Assembly (NCBI GenBank): GCA_020744425.1
Contig: JAGMUV010000010.1
Span: 1,302,001 to 1,366,000 of the forward strand
Origin: Dactylonectria macrodidyma
Lineage: Eukaryota > Ascomycota > Sordariomycetes > Hypocreales > Nectriaceae
Direction of reading: 5' to 3'
Length of the DNA stretch: 64,000 bases
The notes beneath the pieces are model-generated. The model saw only the letters and a program-made list of their open reading frames with translations. It did no database searches and was not told the DNA's origin. The position numbers and the translations under genes are program-made. Shown here piece by piece: positions 1-10,560 of the stretch; positions within the stretch are counted from its first letter, which is position 1; every line of letters starts with the position of its first letter.

Positions 1-2935
1 TTAATTATAATTACTATTTATAGTGATTAGTATATAAGTATTAATACTTATTATAAAGTATAATACTTTTTAATTTATTATAAATAGGTATACTTTAAAT
101 AGTTAATATAAATTAGAATATATTATAATAAGCTATTTATTTATACTTAGAATGAATACTCTTTAGAATATTATAAACCTTTAAATATAAGAATCCTTAC
201 TTATAATAGTCTTCTATACTAAGAGAAAGCTATTATTAAATAGACTAAAGTATAATAATAATAAGTAAATACTCTTATTATAATTAGTAATAATATAATA
301 TAAACTTAAAAAGAATGAATGCTTTATTAAAAGCTATAGGAATTAATAATAATATATTTAAGAAAATATATTAAGTAAATTATAAAAAAAGGTTATAGTC
401 TTTTATAAAATAAGAGGTATAATAAGTAAATATAATCTAGAGGAGTTCTTTATATATATATAGTCTGTCTTTAAGAATAATTATTATATAGAAAAGGCTT
501 AAATAGAACTTAAGATAATAGAATAAAGTAAAGATAAGTCTTTTTCTAAATATATTATATGCTTTAAGTAAATATTAGTATAAGTAAGAGGCTTATAATA
601 AGAAGATAGTATAAAATTAGTATAGTTATACTAAGGATTAAATAAATATATAAAGGAATACTACTTAGACTAAAATGTCTTATAAAATAACTATACTATA
701 GCTATTACTTCTTATAGAAGTATAGCTATAGATATTAAGATATTAGTATTAAAAGACTATTACTATATATGCCTTTAGAGGCCTTAGGCCCTGGCTCTAG
801 CGCTAGCACCAGCCCTGCAGAGGGATGCAGATAGTAATACTCCGATATCTAGTATTAACTTAATACAGACAGCTTAGGGCTTAAAGAAGGCCCGGCCTAG
901 GCGCAGAGGTTAGTAATAGTAGTAATAAGTAGCGTAAGTATTATAAGAGAAGATGCAGTAAAGGTAAGAGGATAGGTCCTGCTTTTAATATAAGAAGAAT
1001 ATATACTATATTGCAACTTATGACTTAGTACTAGTAATAAGGCTAGTATAAGTAAATACTATAAGTACTAATAAAGAAAGGGAATTAGTAAAGGAGGACT
1101 CTGGATTAGAAAACTCTATACTCTTAAACTAAGACTTATATAAGAGTAGAATGACTTATTAATTATATTTTTAAAGGAGCTAATCTTAATAAAAAAAGAA
1201 GTTAAAAAGATAGAAGATAGAATAAATAAACTACCTTTCTTTATACTTATCTTTTTTAATTATACTAGCTTTTTATAAATATAAGTAAATAGTAATTATA
1301 ATTATTATAGTATGATTAGTAAATAAGCAGTTTAGAAATTAGGTTTAGAATGGGTTTATTTCCTAACTCTCTAAGTCCTTAGTATAATAATAGAGCAGCT
1401 AAAGAACTAGTATATAATGCATTTTATATAGAATTAGTTAGATATTAATAAATAAAAGTGCCTAGCCTTACTTTATATAGTTCTAGGCTTTATATAAAAT
1501 GCTATTTTAAAAGTCCTTTAAATAAGAATATATAATATCTTCTTTTATATAAGTAAGAGTGAATTTATTATTAGAAAGGCTAGGAACCTTATTATAAAGG
1601 AACTCCTTAGTTACTTTAATATTAGTAATATAGTAAAGATTATAGAATATATATTTATAGGACTTATTTAATAAAGAAAGAAATAGAAGGAATATAGAGG
1701 CTTATTTCTAACTATAAGTATTTATAAAATAGATATAATTATAAATATAAGAGTAGAAAGGAAGGCCTTCTTAAAGGCAGGGAGGGTAGTATTACTAAAG
1801 AAGCTCTTAGTATAGGTCTAGGACTTAGTAGACCTATTTAATAAAGAGAAAGCAAATAGACTACTTCTATACTAAAGCACTCTTAACTATTATATCTAGC
1901 TATAAAAGGATAATAATAGGCATATATTAGAGTTATTATAAGGTCTACTTTATAGTATACTATAAGACTACTTACTTAAACTCTAGTAATAGATTATAAG
2001 CCTTATGAATAAAGGATAGATCTAGGCAAGCTCCTTATTAGCTATAGTGCTAGTCCTTTTATTAAAAAGCTAGAAGGCGGATAGAGGTTCTATATAGACT
2101 ACTAAGCTTTAAATAAGCTTATAAACTAAGACTAGTATCTATTACTACTTATTAAAGAAACGCTCTATAGCCTTATAAGCGCATAGTAATTTATAAAGCT
2201 AGATATATACTTAGCCTTCTATTATATTCAGATTATAAAAAGGGATAAGAAGTTAATAGTATTCTATACTTATTTTAAGCTATTTAAATAGCTAGTCTAC
2301 TTATTCAGACTCTTTAAAGTACTAATAATCTTCTAATATTATATTAATAAAGTATTAAATAAATACTTAAATGACTTTATAATAGTATACTTTAATAATA
2401 TCTTAATCTACTTTAAAAGTAATTATAATAACTATATAAAAAAGTTAAAAGTCATTTTAAAATAATTAAAAGAGGCTAGGCTGAATATTAATATTAATAA
2501 ATGCATATTTATAATAAAAGAAGTTAAGTACTTAGGGTTTATTATTAAAGCGGGAGTAGAGATCTATTCTAACTTTAAGAAGGTCACTACTATCTAGGAG
2601 TAGGAGTTGCTAACCTGGGTTTAAGGCGTTTAAAGCTTTTTAGGCTTTATGAACTTTTATTATAATTTTATAAAAGATTTTTTAGAAATTATAGACTCTT
2701 TTATTTATCTTATAAAGAAAAATGCCCCCTTTTAATAAGGTAAGAAGGAGGATAAAGCATTTAAGATGCTTAAAGCTATATTTATTATATACCCTATATT
2801 AATAGAATAAGACCTAGATCAGAATATAATAATAAAGGTAGATAGTTTAAGCTAAGTATTAGAAGGATGCTTCTTATAGTATAATAAGAATAGAATACTA
2901 TACTCTATAGTTTATTATTCTATAAGACTGATATT
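1..2935 (+). mobile_element. RIP-destroyed Ty3/gypsy chromovirus, 5' portion (gag to RNase H)
   Basis: Extremely AT-rich and stop-filled, but gypsy Pol landmarks can be read in order on the + strand. A protease trace (SGC..YG.I-like, then KLGLEW) lies near 1260-1400. RT traces start near 1990 (a degraded DYRALNKL motif near 2100, KLDI near 2200). The catalytic YLDD-type motif near 2382-2413 now reads FNN. An RNase H approach (KYLGFII, then F.NFYY.FI.DF) lies near 2525-2680. Substitutions are consistently C-to-T or G-to-A, the signature of RIP. The left end is outside or at the window edge. The element stops at the ATATT duplication (2931-2935) where the copia element entered and resumes at 8591. 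Non-functional; the family is certain, exact domain borders are not. Confidence 0.85.
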
Positions 2936-3482
2936 TGTAAAGTCCTTATATATAAAATATATAACTGATAAGGAAATATCTCCTTTAGCTCTTATCAGAT
3001 AAGACTATAAATAACATATTCAAAATCTCCTGATTTTTAGCTTTATAATGGTATATATTATGCCTCAGAAAGCCTACCTTCCTTATACTATAACTACAAA
3101 GGATATCTATAATAAGAACCTTTAATAAGGTTAGAGTTCAAGCATCAGACATACGTCCAACAGTCCTAAAACTCGGGACACGTCTTACCCGGTTTTACTA
3201 TGACAAATTGTCCAAATCCCCTGTTAGATTGGACATGTGACTGGACAGCAATCTCTCTATAAAGCTGGGGCTTTTCTCTAGCCAGTCCAGAATGATTATC
3301 ATCATCAATACATGCATTTCTCAACCAATCACATCAAACCGACTACCTTTCTAATCGTCTTTTCCTGCTCTTTCTGAATCTTCAATCCCTTTTCTGATTG
3401 GTCAATTCCTTGACTCACAATCGCCGAGTTCCACTAATAACCTTCCACTCCTTCCACTCCTTCCACTGCTATAGCCTTTACA
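2936..3482 (+). repeat. 5' LTR of the copia element (547 bp)
   Basis: Begins TGTAAAG and ends CTTTACA, a 7-bp terminal inverted repeat with TG...CA ends. Its outer half is AT-rich and its inner half near-normal in composition. A TATAAAG near 3258-3264 could be the promoter TATA box, and a short CTTCCACTC tandem lies near 3443-3470. It matches the LTR at 8044-8590 along its length. Confidence 0.97.
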
Positions 3483-3497
3483 GGTTATGAGCCCGGG
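3483..3497 (+). other. Primer binding site matching the anticodon region of initiator tRNA-Met
   Basis: The bases directly after the 5' LTR, GGTTATGAGCCC, are the reverse complement of GGGCTCATAACC, the anticodon stem-loop of fungal initiator tRNA-Met. Drosophila copia and Ty5 are known to prime from such an internal 5'-half tRNA rather than from the tRNA 3' CCA end. The match covers 12 bases directly; bases after 3494 depend on the host tRNA sequence. Confidence 0.8.
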
Positions 3498-3654
3498 TTT
3501 CGCACCTGGGTATATCTTCTGATTGGTCATTCTGACTATCAGAAATAACCTATTTTATAGGTTCTGACTTTTCTAAGTCTATAAAGCTCTTCTAAGTCTT
3601 TTAGACTTTAAGAACTTCTTTCTCTTAAAGACTCTATGAGTTTCTGACTTTATA

Positions 3655-6600
3655 ATGGGGTCTGGGGAAAAATCCTTTTCTATACCTAAACTAAAAGGTA
3701 GTGAAAACTACATTGTTTGGTCTCTTAGAACAGAGGCATACTTAACTAAGCAAAAGCTAGTTAAAGGAATAGTTGAAGAAGACTATGCTAAAAGTGCAGA
3801 TGCACTAGCAGAAATTCGACTCCTATTGGAGGATGGACCTCTCTTGCAAGTTAAGCAGGTAACCTCTGCTAAACAAGCCTGGGATTCCTTAAAGAACCTC
3901 TATAACTCTTCTGGTTTTACTAGTGACTTTCTCATACTAAGAGAGTTATTAGAAGGAAGCTATTTGAGTCTTCCAATGGAAGGATATCTCAATAAGTTGA
4001 AAGAGCTTACTGATGAGTTGGCTGCTAGAGAAATCTCTCTTCCAGAGCCTTTTGTTATTGCCTTTCTACTTCATAACCTTGGAGAAGAGTATAGTAACTA
4101 CACTACCTCTATCATCCAAGCCTTAAGAAGCAATTCTAAGGCATATAATCTTGAATCTCTTTCCTCTTCCTTATTGGATGAGTCTAGAAGACTTGAGACT
4201 TCTAAAGAGGTAATTAGCTTTACTAAGTCTAAGAAACCTTGGAAGAAGAATAAGAGAGCCTTAAAATGCTCTCACTGTAAGCTCTCTGGGCATACAGATA
4301 AGGATTGTTACTTTCTACATCCTAATAAAGCCCCTAAAGGCTTTACCAACTTCAGAATCTCTAAGTCTACTTCTAAAAGGGTTACCTTACCTAATAAGAA
4401 GAGAGAAGAAAGAGAAGAGAAACAGGAACAACTCCTAGTCTCTCTAGCCAATAAGAAGGCTATTTCTAAAGTTGCAGAAGTCTCAGAATCTGATTCTGAG
4501 TCTGAAGACCTAATGGATCTTGAAATCCCTCCTACTATTGCTCAAGCTTTAGATAAGGTTGATTGGGTAAATAACCCTAATAATAACTATAAACATAACT
4601 ATAATAACCTATCTTTAGGACCAATAATAAGAGAGATACCTCGAATTCTTGAAATTTCAAGAAGATATAAGAAGGTAAATCCCTCTCTTCAACTTATAAG
4701 AGATATAATTGACTTTATATATGATACAGGTGCTACTAAGCATATTGTATGTAATCGAAGCTTATTTATAAGCTATTATACTATAAATAAAACTGTTTCT
4801 TGGGGCCAAGCATCTTCACTAGTTGTTAAAGGCTGTGGTGATATAAAATTCCACTTTTCAAATAATAATAAAACCTATATATTAAGAAACTGTTACTATA
4901 TTCCTGAATTAGGAGTCAACTTAATAAGTCATTCATCCTTTCAAAAGGATATATCTACATTTATTAACTATAATAATGTATATCTCTTTAAAAAGACTGA
5001 GCTAATAGCTAAAGGTCTTAAAAAAAATGGTTTATATATCTTTTCTTTAAAGATAATAACTAATAAGGAAATATATTATACTACTCTTCCTTTAAATAAT
5101 ATCTCTTTAACTAGAGAAAATAAAACTATAGCTAAGACTATAGTTATAGATATATATAAATGGCATCTAAGGTTAGCCCATTTAAACCTTAAGACTTTAA
5201 GAAGATATCTTCTAAGGCTATATAAAGGAAAATACCCTGAAGATAATATTCAGTTCCAAATACCTCAAGACCAAATAACTCAAATAATTCAGTGTGAAAA
5301 CTGTATAAGAGCTAAGGCAACTAATAAGATAAAAAGAGTTATAAATAAGACTCAATATAACTTCCTAGATAAGGTAGTTACAGATATATGTGGTCCTATA
5401 ACACCTATATCATATTATAAACATAGATATATTATAACTTTCCTTGATAAAGGCACTAAGTTTCTTAAAACCTATGCTATAAGAAATAAAAGTGAAGCTT
5501 TAGAGAAATTCAAAGAATTCAAAGCTGAAGTTGAAAATAATAAGGAAAAGATAACTATAAAAGAAGTTTTTTCTGATAATGCTAAGGAATATAGGCATAG
5601 CCTAGCCCCTTACTGTAAAAAGAAGGGAATATATTATAACTTTTCTCCTCCTTATACTAAAGAACCTAATGGTTCTGCTGAAAGAATAAATAGGACTATT
5701 CTGAATAATATAAGAGTGATAATTTTCACTTCTAATATACCTAAGTTTCTTTGGTCTGAAGCTTTAGAAGCTATAGAATATATATATAACAGAACTCCTC
5801 ATTCTTCTATAGGGTTCTTATGTCCTTTAGAACTTAAGGATAATAAACTTCTTACTTTAGAAGAAATAGATTCTATAAAGACTTTTGGATCTATTATATA
5901 CTATAAAAATAAGCTTCCTAGTAATAAACTAGATACTAAAGCTTATAAAGGCGTTATAATAGGCTACTCAGATAATAGCTATAAAATCTGGGACTATAAA
6001 AAACGCAAGATAATAATTTCTAGAGATGTTATCATCCATGAAAATACCTTCTTTAATAATCATTCCACTATAAATAAAGAAGAAGTAAATAATAACTCTA
6101 TAACAGAGAATAATATAGATAACTCTTTAACAGAGTCTGAGCTTGATATAACAACTAAGTTAGTTGTTAATATTCCTAAGAAACCTATAGAATATTATAA
6201 AGACTTTCAGGAATTCCCTTCTATATATAATATAACTGAAAGTTATATAGAACCTTCTAACTATAATAAGGCTATAGAAGGTATAGATAAAGATAAGTGG
6301 ATACCTTCTATGAAGATAGAAGTAAAAGAATTACTAGCTCAGAAGGTTTGGTCTATAACAGACCTTCCTAATAATAGAACCCTTATAAAAGGCCGCTGGG
6401 TTTATAAGATAAAAACAAACTCTGATAACTCTATTATAAAATATAAGTCTAGATGGGTAGTTCAAGGTTATAACCAAATACATGGCCTTGACTATACAGA
6501 GACTTTTGCAACTACTACAAGACCTGAGACTATAAAGCTATTATTAATAATAGCAGTTGCAAATAACTATAAAATAATACAATATGACGTTAAAAACGCC

Positions 6601-7896
6601 TTTGTTCACTCTGAAATAGATGAGGATATATATACTATACCTCCTCTAGGATTTAAAGACTATATCCTAGAGTCTTTAAGAACTACTATAACTAAAGAGT
6701 TATATAAAGAATATAAAGAAAATAAAAGAGACTTAGTTTTGAAACTAAATAAAGCTCTATATGGTTTAAAACAAAGTCCTAGACTTTGGTATAACTTTCT
6801 CTCTATGCATTTAAATAAGCTAGGCTTTAAACCTATGCCTTATGATGAAGGGGTATTTATAAATAACCTTTATAAAATAGCTATAATATGCCACGTGGAC
6901 GATCAGATTTTCATTGGTCCAAATGAAGCTGATATATATAAAGTTATAAATCTCTTATCTGAAGATATTAAAATGCAGTCTTTAGGAGAGATAAAAGAAT
7001 TCTTAGGAATGAATATAACTATAGACCGAGAGAATAAAGGCCTATATATAAACCAAATAAAATATATAAATTCTAAAATAATAGAATATAATAAACAAGA
7101 CATAGGAACCTCTGAAGTTCCTTCTATAGCTGGAAACAAGCTGCAAAAAGCAACTATAACTCCTTCTAATAAAGATATATTACAATATCAAAGAGAAGTT
7201 GGTTCTCTCTTATATCCCTCTATAAAGACTAGACCTGATATAGCTTATGCTGTTAATAATGTCTCAAGGTTTATGTCTAAACCTGATAACTCTCACTTTA
7301 AAGCTCTAGACTTAATCTGGAAGTATTTAAATAACTATAAAGACTTGGGTTTATACTATAACTGCAATATACAACCTAACTCATTACATAATATAATAAG
7401 AGGCTATTCAGACGCTGATTGGGCCTCTGATATAACTGATAGAAAGTCTATAAGTGGATATAGCTTCTTCTTATATAATAACCTCATAAGTTGGAATACA
7501 ACTAAGCAGAAAAGTGTTGCTTTAAGCACTTGTGAAGCTGAATATATGGCTTTAAAAGAAACAGCTAAAGAGAGTCTATCTCTTAATAGTCTCTATAAAT
7601 ACATAAATGAGAATTTATCTCTTTCTTATAATAGATCTATACCTCCTATTTTAACAGATAATGAGGCAGCTAAACAACTAGCTGAAAACTCTTCTTATTA
7701 TAAAAGATCAAAGCATATAGATATATCTTATCACTTTATAAGAGATGAGATAAAAGAAGAGAAAATAACCTTATATTTTATAAGAAGTAAGGATAATATA
7801 GCAGACTTCTTTACTAAAGGTCTAAACCCTACAGACTTTAAAAGACTAAGAGCATTTCTAAGTCTATATAACTATAAAGCTGCTAAAAATAACTGA
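3655..7896 (+). CDS. Ty1/copia Gag-Pol polyprotein (1413 aa)
   Basis: Single ORF from ATG to TGA with no break. Domains in order: UBN2-type Gag (about residues 10-195); CCHC zinc knuckle at C205, C208, H213, C218; aspartic protease DTG at 357-359; pre-integrase HHCC-like motif (H504, H509, C547, C550); integrase D577, D641, E676; reverse transcriptase with VDD at D1082-D1083; RNase H with D1253, E1294, D1335 and the typical SKHID block. The order PR-IN-RT-RH is diagnostic of Ty1/copia (Pseudoviridae-like). Length fits one-ORF copia elements. Codon use is strongly AT-biased, unlike the host genes nearby, yet every catalytic residue I checked is kept. It makes the proteins for cytoplasmic reverse transcription and integration of its own RNA. 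Confidence 0.96.
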   Translation: MGSGEKSFSIPKLKGSENYIVWSLRTEAYLTKQKLVKGIVEEDYAKSADALAEIRLLLEDGPLLQVKQVTSAKQAWDSLKNLYNSSGFTSDFLILRELLEGSYLSLPMEGYLNKLKELTDELAAREISLPEPFVIAFLLHNLGEEYSNYTTSIIQALRSNSKAYNLESLSSSLLDESRRLETSKEVISFTKSKKPWKKNKRALKCSHCKLSGHTDKDCYFLHPNKAPKGFTNFRISKSTSKRVTLPNKKREEREEKQEQLLVSLANKKAISKVAEVSESDSESEDLMDLEIPPTIAQALDKVDWVNNPNNNYKHNYNNLSLGPIIREIPRILEISRRYKKVNPSLQLIRDIIDFIYDTGATKHIVCNRSLFISYYTINKTVSWGQASSLVVKGCGDIKFHFSNNNKTYILRNCYYIPELGVNLISHSSFQKDISTFINYNNVYLFKKTELIAKGLKKNGLYIFSLKIITNKEIYYTTLPLNNISLTRENKTIAKTIVIDIYKWHLRLAHLNLKTLRRYLLRLYKGKYPEDNIQFQIPQDQITQIIQCENCIRAKATNKIKRVINKTQYNFLDKVVTDICGPITPISYYKHRYIITFLDKGTKFLKTYAIRNKSEALEKFKEFKAEVENNKEKITIKEVFSDNAKEYRHSLAPYCKKKGIYYNFSPPYTKEPNGSAERINRTILNNIRVIIFTSNIPKFLWSEALEAIEYIYNRTPHSSIGFLCPLELKDNKLLTLEEIDSIKTFGSIIYYKNKLPSNKLDTKAYKGVIIGYSDNSYKIWDYKKRKIIISRDVIIHENTFFNNHSTINKEEVNNNSITENNIDNSLTESELDITTKLVVNIPKKPIEYYKDFQEFPSIYNITESYIEPSNYNKAIEGIDKDKWIPSMKIEVKELLAQKVWSITDLPNNRTLIKGRWVYKIKTNSDNSIIKYKSRWVVQGYNQIHGLDYTETFATTTRPETIKLLLIIAVANNYKIIQYDVKNAFVHSEIDEDIYTIPPLGFKDYILESLRTTITKELYKEYKENKRDLVLKLNKALYGLKQSPRLWYNFLSMHLNKLGFKPMPYDEGVFINNLYKIAIICHVDDQIFIGPNEADIYKVINLLSEDIKMQSLGEIKEFLGMNITIDRENKGLYINQIKYINSKIIEYNKQDIGTSEVPSIAGNKLQKATITPSNKDILQYQREVGSLLYPSIKTRPDIAYAVNNVSRFMSKPDNSHFKALDLIWKYLNNYKDLGLYYNCNIQPNSLHNIIRGYSDADWASDITDRKSISGYSFFLYNNLISWNTTKQKSVALSTCEAEYMALKETAKESLSLNSLYKYINENLSLSYNRSIPPILTDNEAAKQLAENSSYYKRSKHIDISYHFIRDEIKEEKITLYFIRSKDNIADFFTKGLNPTDFKRLRAFLSLYNYKAAKNN

Positions 7897-8033
7897 GAGT
7901 TTTTAACCCTATATAAGGTTTTCTCTTAAATTCCTAAATAAAGGAAAAATATAAGAAATTTTTTTTCTCTCTTAAAAGAGAGTTTTTTATACATAAGTCC
8001 TTAAGTGGTAAATATATTATAAGGAAATATATT

Positions 8034-8043
8034 TAAGAGGGGC
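8034..8043 (+). other. Polypurine tract of the copia element
   Basis: The purine run AAGAGGGG followed by C abuts the 3' LTR start at 8044. This is the expected place for the plus-strand primer of an LTR retrotransposon. Confidence 0.75.
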
Positions 8044-8590
8044 TGTAAAGTCCTTATATATAAAATATATAACTGATAAGGAAATATCTCCTTTAGCTCT
8101 TATCAGATAAGACTATAAATAACATATTCAAAATCTCCTGATTTTTAGCTTTATAATGGTATATATTATGCCTCAGAAAGCCTACCTTCCTTATACTATA
8201 ACTACAAAGGATATCTATAATAAGAACCTTTAATAAGGTTAGAGTTCAAGCATCAGACATACGTCCAACAGTCCTAAAACTCGGGACACGTCTTACCCGG
8301 TTTTACTATGACAAATTGTCCAAATCCCCTGTTAGATTGGACATGTGACTGGACAGCAATCTCTCTATAAAGCTGGGGCTTTTCTCTAGCCAGTCCAGAA
8401 TGATTATCATCATCAATACATGCATTTCTCAACCAATCACATCAAACCGACTACCTTTCTAATCGTCTTTTCCTGCTCTTTCTGAATCTTCAATCCCTTT
8501 TCTGATTGGTCAATTCCTTGACTCACAATCGCCGAGTTCCACTAATAACCTTCCACTCCTTCCACTCCTTCCACTGCTATAGCCTTTACA
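8044..8590 (+). repeat. 3' LTR of the copia element (547 bp)
   Basis: Same length and, by eye, same sequence as the 5' LTR, ending CTTTACA at 8590. It is followed directly by the second ATATT target duplication and then by the interrupted gypsy element. Confidence 0.97.
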
Positions 8591-10560
8591 ATATTAGTAT
8601 AAAGGAATTATATAATCTATAATAAAGAGCTATAAGTAATTATATTCTACTCAAAAGTATAAGTAGTAAAGCTAAAGAGTATAGTATAGCTATTTATAGT
8701 CCTTATAAATTATAAGAACTTAGAGTACTTTATATACTTATATCTTATTTTAAAATAGTAAGTATAATAAGTAGAGATATTATTATACTTTTAGTTTATA
8801 TTATACTATTATTTTAGATCTAAGGCGCTTTACTTAAATGCATTATTATAAATAGATTAGGATATAAAGGTGGATGAAATATAGATAGTTAGTATTATAT
8901 ACTTAGTTAATATTTATATAATAGAAATAAGTAGAGTACTAGTATATATACTTTTAAGTAAAAAAGATATCTTTTTAAGTAATTTCTTTAGTAAGATATA
9001 AGACTAGAGTATAAGTAAAGATAGAGCATACTATACTTAATTTAATACTGTCTAAAAGAGCGCATAGCGTTTTCTTAAGAATGTAGAAACTTATAAGCAG
9101 ATTATAAATTATAAGATTAATAAATAAAAAGCATTACTATACTATGGCTAGTTATAGCTCTTATAGTAAGAACTTCTAACTATAGTAATAATTTAATAAG
9201 TATATAAATCGATAATATTAGAGCACTTAAAAAAGAATACTATATTCTAATTATTATAATATAATTACTATTAGAATAGTATATTATAAGCAGTCTATAA
9301 GTTTATATAAAACTACTATTACTATAGTAAGCATATTTTATAATAATACTACTAAGGCCTCTTATGACTTTTACTAATTATAGACTGATTCTAGACTTAG
9401 ATTTTAGTAGATTTTATAATAGACTTACTAATAGTAATTAAAGAAAGCCCTTACTACTTTATAATAATTACTAATAGATTATTAAAGTATATCTAAGTAG
9501 AAGTAATAATATTAATAGTAATAGAAGTATGTGTAGAGTGATTTAAAGACTACTAATAGTAGTTCTATAGGTTCTTAAAATAAATTATCTCTAATTATAG
9601 CTTAGACTGAGTAAGTGACTTCTAGACCGCGCTATATATACTAATCAGTTCTAAGTAACTATTATTAATAGCTTACTATTCTTAAACTAATAGTAGAATA
9701 AAAAGAGTGAACTAAGAGGTTTAAATAATTTTATAGCTTATTATAAACTTTATATAAATAGACTGGCCTATGTATTTAGCAGCTTACTAATTAGTATTAA
9801 ATAACCAGAACTTAATAATAATAAGAATAAGCTTAAACTAGCTCCTTAATAGATTTAATATAGACTTTATTTAGTATAAAAAATATCTAACTATAAGTAT
9901 ATTATTTTTAAAAGGAAAGGCATTAATATTCTTTACTTACTTATAAAAAGGAATGGCTATTATATAAGCTATAATAGCTTATACTTAATAATAGTAAATA
10001 GAGTTAATAAATAGGGCTCGATATCTAATAAAACAGTTCTAAATCAATAATTATATATAACTATCTTTATATAATATTAAGACTAATTACTTAAGTAAGA
10101 AGCTTAATTAAATTTATACTAAGTATATAATAATAATAATACTAAGCCCTTTAATAGTAATACTTAATATCTTAAGCGAAATCTACTTAATGTTTTATAT
10201 AGACCTAATAAAGAGAATAGTAAATAATCCGCTCCTTTCTTAAATCTTAATTAATTACTAATTAGACTTAGAGTAGATTACTTAACTAAGTAAGGAAGAG
10301 CTAGAAGTAGAATACTATATAAAAGAGATTCTTATAATAAAGAATACTAAAGAATATAATAAGTATAAAGTACTAATTAAATAAAAAGGCTATCTATAGT
10401 TAATATAAGAACTATTAGAATAATTTTAAAATATATAAATATTAAATAAATTTAAAAAGACTTAAAAAGATATAAAATTAAATAATAGACTATATATATA
10501 CTAATACTAAGAGTAAAATTTATTAAACTATTACTTAAGTAAAAGGGGGGGGAGAATAAT
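8591..10560 (+). mobile_element. RIP-destroyed gypsy chromovirus, 3' portion (RNase H, integrase, chromodomain)
   Basis: Direct continuation of the element interrupted at 2935. A degraded NYEIYDKEL and the DHKNLEYF block of gypsy RNase H lie near 8600-8740. Integrase traces run near 9200-9900 (zinc-binding region, then a degraded WSDF and fixed spacing). A degraded chromodomain lies near 10285-10440, with YKVLIK.KGY and EPLE readable. A purine-rich run (aaaagggggg, then gaga) near 10540-10555 looks like the polypurine tract, so the 3' LTR should start about 10556. Stops are dense throughout. The chromodomain identifies a chromovirus. Confidence 0.82.

Larger units (their letters stand above)
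2936..8590 (+). mobile_element. Intact Ty1/copia LTR retrotransposon, 5655 bp
   Basis: The element is bounded by two 547-bp LTRs (2936-3482 and 8044-8590), both TGTAAAG...CTTTACA. Reading them side by side I found no difference. It is flanked by a 5-bp ATATT duplication (2931-2935 and 8591-8595). Inside are a primer binding site just after the 5' LTR, one uninterrupted gag-pol ORF and a polypurine tract just before the 3' LTR. It lies in the RNase H region of an older gypsy element, which reads on after 8595. Identical LTRs, exact duplications and an open ORF indicate a recent insertion with no RIP since; it may be transposition-competent. Confidence 0.97.

Noticed and set aside
6903..7139. 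78-codon minus-strand frame inside the copia Pol gene
   Set aside because: Antisense shadow of the reverse transcriptase domain; no independent motif.
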